Assembly: GCA_030834045.1 (NCBI GenBank)
Contig: JAURFZ010000047.1
Location: forward strand, 1-9,711
Direction of reading: 5' to 3'
DNA length: 9,711 bases
Source of the DNA: Burkholderiales bacterium
Lineage (GTDB): Bacteria > Pseudomonadota > Gammaproteobacteria > Burkholderiales > Burkholderiaceae_A
The notes beneath the pieces are model-generated. The model searched no databases. It saw nothing but the letters and a program-made list of their open reading frames with translations, and was not told the origin of the DNA. How positions within the stretch are numbered: the stretch's first letter is position 1; every line of letters starts with the position of its first letter. The translations under genes and the position numbers were made by a program. Positions 7,138-9,711 of this stretch are shown here, piece after piece.

Positions 7138-7147
7138 GCCTAAGCTA
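7038..7147. repeat. Degenerate 12-base tandem array between queG and xerD
   Basis: On the plus strand eight contiguous 12-base units run from 7052 to 7147, and a ninth (7038-7049) is offset by two bases. All nine units have AA at unit positions 7-8 and a pyrimidine at position 6, and eight of nine have T at position 2. Closest pairs: 7052-7063 and 7064-7075 share ATGAGTAAG, and 7100-7111 and 7112-7123 differ by one base (GTCTGTAAC shared). The array takes in the queG stop codon at one end and touches the xerD start at the other. Unit length is a multiple of three, so any reading frame through it has a four-residue period. Confidence 0.75.
7046..7063 (-). promoter_or_regulatory. Shine-Dalgarno of xerD inside a short hairpin
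   Basis: Read on the minus strand, GCCCT (7063-7059) can pair with AGGGC (7050-7046) across an eight-base loop. The GAGGG ribosome binding site of xerD (7051-7047) lies mostly in the right arm. After one U-U mismatch, two further pairs could form outside. There is no T-run, so this is not a terminator. A five-pair stem is modest; translation of the overlapping small frame would open it. Confidence 0.35.
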
Positions 7148-8350
7148 TTGCGCATGGGGGCTGGGGAGAGTGGGGTTGCGACCTTGCTCTGCGTTCAGGT
7201 TTTGGGCAAGGGCCCATTCAATATGGCGGTTCACCATGGCATTGCAACGGCCGCGGCGTGCCTCAAGGGCTTGAAGAATGGCCTTTCGCTCGGGGCTTGA
7301 AAGCGGCTGACGCAGAGCGTTACCTAGGCCAACGGCCAGGTTACGAAGCCATCGGGCATGACCGATACGCCGAATGGCGCTGCCCTGATGACGATCGTTG
7401 AATTCTTCAGCGGTCCAGCCAAAGAGGTCCGCGAGGTTTGCTGCATCAAGGCCATGGCGCGCTGCAAAGTCGGGCAGGGTTGCCTTCTGGGCGAACCGGT
7501 TCCAGGGGCAGACCCGCTGGCAGTCATCGCAGCCATAAACTCGATTGCCCATCAGCGGTCGCAATGACTCCTCAATATCACCCTCATGTTCAATGGTGAG
7601 GTAGGAAATACAGCGCCTGGCGTCGAGCTGGTAGGGGCCAACAAAGGCCTGGGTGGGGCAGGCCGTTAGGCAGTCGGTGCAGCTTCCGCAGTGGCCAGCG
7701 GGGCTTTGCTCTGCATGAACGGTCTTCTCGCTTTGGCTCCCGCGAAGCTCTTCGTCGGAGAGCCGGGTTAGAAGCACCCCTAAAAAAATCATCGAGCCTT
7801 GGGCGCGCGTAAGCAGCAAGGTGTTCTTGCCCTGCCAGCCTCTTTGAGCCTTCGCCGCAAGCGCCACCTCCATCAGGGGAGCGGAGTCGACACAGGCACG
7901 AAAGTCGGTAACAGGCCGCTGCCAGGCCTTCGCCATTAATTCAGCGAGCTGCCCTAGGCGCCCTCGTAAGACCTTGTGATAGTCGCGGCCTCGGGCATAG
8001 ACCGAGACAACAGCACGGGCGGGGTCTTCTAGCGCATGCTCTTCCTCGGCACGCCACTGCGGGCCGGCTTCGGGCAGGTAAGGCAGGCCCACCACAAGGG
8101 CTGTCTGGGCGCCTGGCAGCAGGTGATAGGGGTCTGCGCGTTGATCAGGGGAACGTGCCATGTAAGCCATGTCGCCCTGCCTTTCCTCCCCCAGCCATTG
8201 GTAAAGCCTTTTTAATTCGGCATCCAAAAGACCCTCTTGAAGTGAAACAAGTCCAAGGTCGAGCAGTCCAAGGGCTTGAAGTGCGTTCTGAACTTGCAAC
8301 AGGCTCGGGTTAGCATGAGAGGTTGAAATGGATGATTTCACGTGGGACAT
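7145..8350 (-). CDS. queG: Epoxyqueuosine reductase QueG
   Basis: Cobalamin- and Fe-S-dependent reductase that converts epoxyqueuosine to queuosine at tRNA position 34, the last step of the pathway. 401 residues from ATG 8350, a little longer than usual (350-390). Visible: GDMAYMAR (59-66), the VSVYARGRDYHKVLRGRL block (115-132), catalytic Asp in CVDSAPLMEVALA (D155) followed by GWQGKNTLLL (171-180), and two ferredoxin-like clusters, CGSCTDCLTACP (C221, C224, C227, C231) and CDDCQRVCPWN (C274, C277, C281). The C-terminal helical repeat region is present (RWLRNLAVGLGNALRQ). An in-frame TTG at 8401 would overlap the divergent tsaE start, so ATG 8350 is preferred; no clear Shine-Dalgarno precedes it. 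The TAG stop is followed by 22 in-frame sense codons before a TGA at 7078-7076. Confidence 0.95.
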   Translation of the reverse strand: MSHVKSSISTSHANPSLLQVQNALQALGLLDLGLVSLQEGLLDAELKRLYQWLGEERQGDMAYMARSPDQRADPYHLLPGAQTALVVGLPYLPEAGPQWRAEEEHALEDPARAVVSVYARGRDYHKVLRGRLGQLAELMAKAWQRPVTDFRACVDSAPLMEVALAAKAQRGWQGKNTLLLTRAQGSMIFLGVLLTRLSDEELRGSQSEKTVHAEQSPAGHCGSCTDCLTACPTQAFVGPYQLDARRCISYLTIEHEGDIEESLRPLMGNRVYGCDDCQRVCPWNRFAQKATLPDFAARHGLDAANLADLFGWTAEEFNDRHQGSAIRRIGHARWLRNLAVGLGNALRQPLSSPERKAILQALEARRGRCNAMVNRHIEWALAQNLNAEQGRNPTLPSPHAQ

Positions 8351-8389
8351 GATGTGATTGTTGACCGGCCGGCCAGGGAGTTCAATGCC
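8351..8389. promoter_or_regulatory. 39-base divergent interval between queG and tsaE
   Basis: Outward-reading genes leave little room for promoters. On the plus strand TTGACC (8361-8366) resembles a -35 box, but nothing like TATAAT lies 16-18 bases on. The interval contains the self-complementary run CCGGCCGGCC (8365-8374) and the AGGGAG Shine-Dalgarno for tsaE (8375-8380, nine bases before GTG 8390). Promoters probably lie within the neighbouring coding sequence. Confidence 0.3.
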
Positions 8390-9711
8390 GTGGATGCTCA
8401 AGGCCTGACCTTACTGGGTCAGGCCCTTGCACGCATGGTGCACGAAGGTGGCCTGCAGCGAGTCTACCTGCGTGGGGGGCTTGGTGTGGGTAAGACAAGC
8501 CTGGCGCGCGCCGTCCTTCAATCCCTTGGTGTGACCGGGCGTATTAAGAGCCCAAGTTTTTCAGTGGCTGAAACCTACGAACTGAGCCCCAGCAGCTCGG
8601 CTGTGCACCTTGATTTTTATCGGCTCGATGACCCTATGGCCTGGCGCATTGCGGGGCTGCGCGACTGCCTTGCGGAGGCGACGGTCTGTCTTGTGGAGTG
8701 GCCAGAAAAGGCGCAAGGACTTCCCCTGGCCGATCTTGATATCGCAATGGACTGGGAATCCCTTGAAGCGCCACAGGGACCGCGTCGTCTTCAGTTTCGT
8801 TTTGCGCAGGCCGATCACCAGAAGCGGTTTGAGGTAGTTCTGCAAGGCCTTCAGCCAGACCAAGAACTTCGGCAAGACCAAGGCCTCCAGAACGACTCGC
8901 CCAGCCTTTCCTCGCTTCAGACCCGGCGCAGTCTTTTGGCCCTTCCAGCGGCCTGCCTGCTTCCTCAGGTCATCGCCCCGGGGGCTTCGGCGCTCGGCCC
9001 CAAAGGGTTCTCTGCGGCAGCTTTTTTTCTGGGGCTCTCGGCATCACCAGAGTCAGCCCGTGCCCTGGAGCTGGTTGCAGTGCGCATCTGGCCGGCTGAA
9101 GACTACACAAGGGTGGCCATCGAGCACGACACATCCCGAATTCGTTACGAGACCTTCAAGCTCACCCGGCCCGATCGCCTGGTGGTGGACATTCAGGACA
9201 TGGTGCTTGACCCACGACTGCGCGAGCTGTTGGCTGCTGTTCAGCCCAACGACCCTTACATTGACTCAGTGCGCGTAGGCCAGTTTAGTAAGAATGTCGT
9301 GCGACTTGTCTTTGACCTCAAGCAGGGTGAGATTCGCCCCAAGGTCTTTAGTCTGCCGCCTATTGCCCAATACCGGCATCGCCTGGTCATCGATCTTTAT
9401 CCCTTGGTTGAGCCGGATCCGCTTCTAGCCTTCTTAAAACAGTACGAGCAGATCGAGCAGGCCTCGCAGCTCGCGCAGTCGGCAAGGGAATCCGAGGCTT
9501 CTGGGATGCTTGGCGCAACGGGCGCAGCGGGCCCACCAAGCTCAACGGGCGCAGCGGGCTCACCCGCCCCGACTGCCTCGGCAGGACCTTTGGCGATGCC
9601 TACCCCCGGTGCTGCAATGAAGGCCTTGCCTCCCGACCAGGCGGGCTCCATTGCCAGCGCGCCCGGTATGTCAGACCCCACGGCTTCCGGCCAGGCGCGT
9701 CGGCCCTCTAC
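8390..9711 (+). CDS. TsaE-AmiC fusion: t6A ATPase plus N-terminal part of amidase (3' end cut by window edge)
   Basis: One frame, open from GTG 8390 to the right edge (440 residues seen). Residues 1 to about 165 are TsaE, the ATPase of the tRNA t6A37 complex: P-loop GGLGVGKTS (29-37; family GDLGAGKTT), SPSFS (54-58), HLDFYRL (73-79) and LVEWPEK (101-107). Residues 177-183 (QTRRSLL) and the following hydrophobic stretch look like a Tat signal, as in AmiC; a second hydrophobic patch is at 207-216. Residues 229-340 are an AMIN domain (VAVRIWPAEDYTRV to VIDLYPL), the septal-targeting part of AmiC amidases. A Gly/Ala/Pro-rich linker fills about 350-440; the zinc amidase domain must lie beyond the window. 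No in-frame stop separates the parts and no convincing internal start precedes the Tat motif. GTG 8390 has AGGGAG nine bases upstream; GTG 8354 is the alternative and would restore a more typical TsaE N-terminus. Confidence 0.85.
   Translation, partial: MDAQGLTLLGQALARMVHEGGLQRVYLRGGLGVGKTSLARAVLQSLGVTGRIKSPSFSVAETYELSPSSSAVHLDFYRLDDPMAWRIAGLRDCLAEATVCLVEWPEKAQGLPLADLDIAMDWESLEAPQGPRRLQFRFAQADHQKRFEVVLQGLQPDQELRQDQGLQNDSPSLSSLQTRRSLLALPAACLLPQVIAPGASALGPKGFSAAAFFLGLSASPESARALELVAVRIWPAEDYTRVAIEHDTSRIRYETFKLTRPDRLVVDIQDMVLDPRLRELLAAVQPNDPYIDSVRVGQFSKNVVRLVFDLKQGEIRPKVFSLPPIAQYRHRLVIDLYPLVEPDPLLAFLKQYEQIEQASQLAQSARESEASGMLGATGAAGPPSSTGAAGSPAPTASAGPLAMPTPGAAMKALPPDQAGSIASAPGMSDPTASGQARRPS
9516..9559 (+). 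repeat. 17-base direct repeat in the AmiC linker
   Basis: The 17 bases at 9516-9532 recur exactly at 9543-9559, 27 bases (nine codons) apart, both encoding TGAAG in the Gly/Ala/Pro-rich linker after the AMIN domain. This looks like in-frame linker expansion by replication slippage, common in flexible low-complexity segments. Confidence 0.7.

Noticed and set aside
7036..7147. dif-like recombination site next to xerD
   Set aside because: dif is about 28 bases with two 11-base arms around a 6-base centre; the array has a 12-base period and no such arm pair.
535..7267. Octamer GCCTCAAG (or its complement) found eight times, suggesting an uptake-type sequence
   Set aside because: Seven of eight copies encode the tripeptide Leu-Glu-Ala as CTT GAG GCN in the gene's own frame, so codon preference explains them.
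7001..7300. Plus-strand frame with repeats (MSKG, VCNL, VCNF, VPNF) antisense to the queG end and xerD start
   Set aside because: The four-residue period follows automatically from the 12-base array; no Shine-Dalgarno, and the rest is antisense to queG. The minus-strand small frame has better context.
8361..8389. TTGACC as a -35 box for tsaE
   Set aside because: No -10-like hexamer lies 16-18 bases downstream, and a start site at that distance would fall past the GTG.

Overview
The window looks like a chromosomal housekeeping segment from a beta-proteobacterium, most likely Burkholderiales. The reasons are the gene set and order (panC, deoxynucleoside kinase, folK, pcnB, HAD phosphatase and hda read one way, purM divergent; xerD and queG next to a tsaE/amiC locus) and the family-level look of the proteins (HAD-IB phosphatase, Arg-tailed PcnB, AMIN-type AmiC). 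The DNA is G+C-rich by eye and almost entirely coding. I saw no tRNA, rRNA, insertion sequence, CRISPR array or prophage gene, and no gap above 300 bases. Species-level assignment is not possible from the sequence alone.

Layout. Positions 1-4991 (minus strand) hold a tightly packed six-gene run in transcription order hda, HAD-IB phosphatase, pcnB, folK, deoxynucleoside kinase, panC (cut by the left edge). Junctions are a 14-base overlap, a 13-base gap, two ATGA overlaps and one stop codon directly followed by ATG, so translational coupling is likely. purM (5019-6104, plus strand) diverges from hda across only 27 bases. It converges on xerD (6119-7039, minus) with 14 bases between stops. xerD lies downstream of queG (7145-8350, minus); the roughly 105 bases between them hold a degenerate 12-base tandem array and a possible small gene. 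queG diverges across 39 bases from a plus-strand reading frame that runs off the right edge and encodes TsaE followed, without a stop, by the N-terminal part of an AmiC-type amidase.

How the genes fit together. The left operon mixes replication control (Hda), RNA 3'-end polyadenylation (PcnB), cofactor synthesis (FolK, PanC), deoxynucleoside salvage and an uncharacterised phosphatase. purM serves purine synthesis. XerD resolves chromosome dimers. QueG and TsaE both act in tRNA anticodon-loop modification (Q34 and t6A37), and the divergent queG / tsaE-amidase arrangement resembles the conserved queG | nnr-tsaE-amiB-mutL-miaA neighbourhood of gamma-proteobacteria.

The two points most worth a second look are (i) the continuous TsaE-AmiC reading frame, which joins a cytoplasmic tRNA-modification ATPase to an envelope amidase with a Tat-like signal in the middle, and (ii) the queG-xerD junction. 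There a 12-base repeat array is open as a 33-39 residue, basic, four-residue-repeat peptide whose stop codon overlaps the xerD start.
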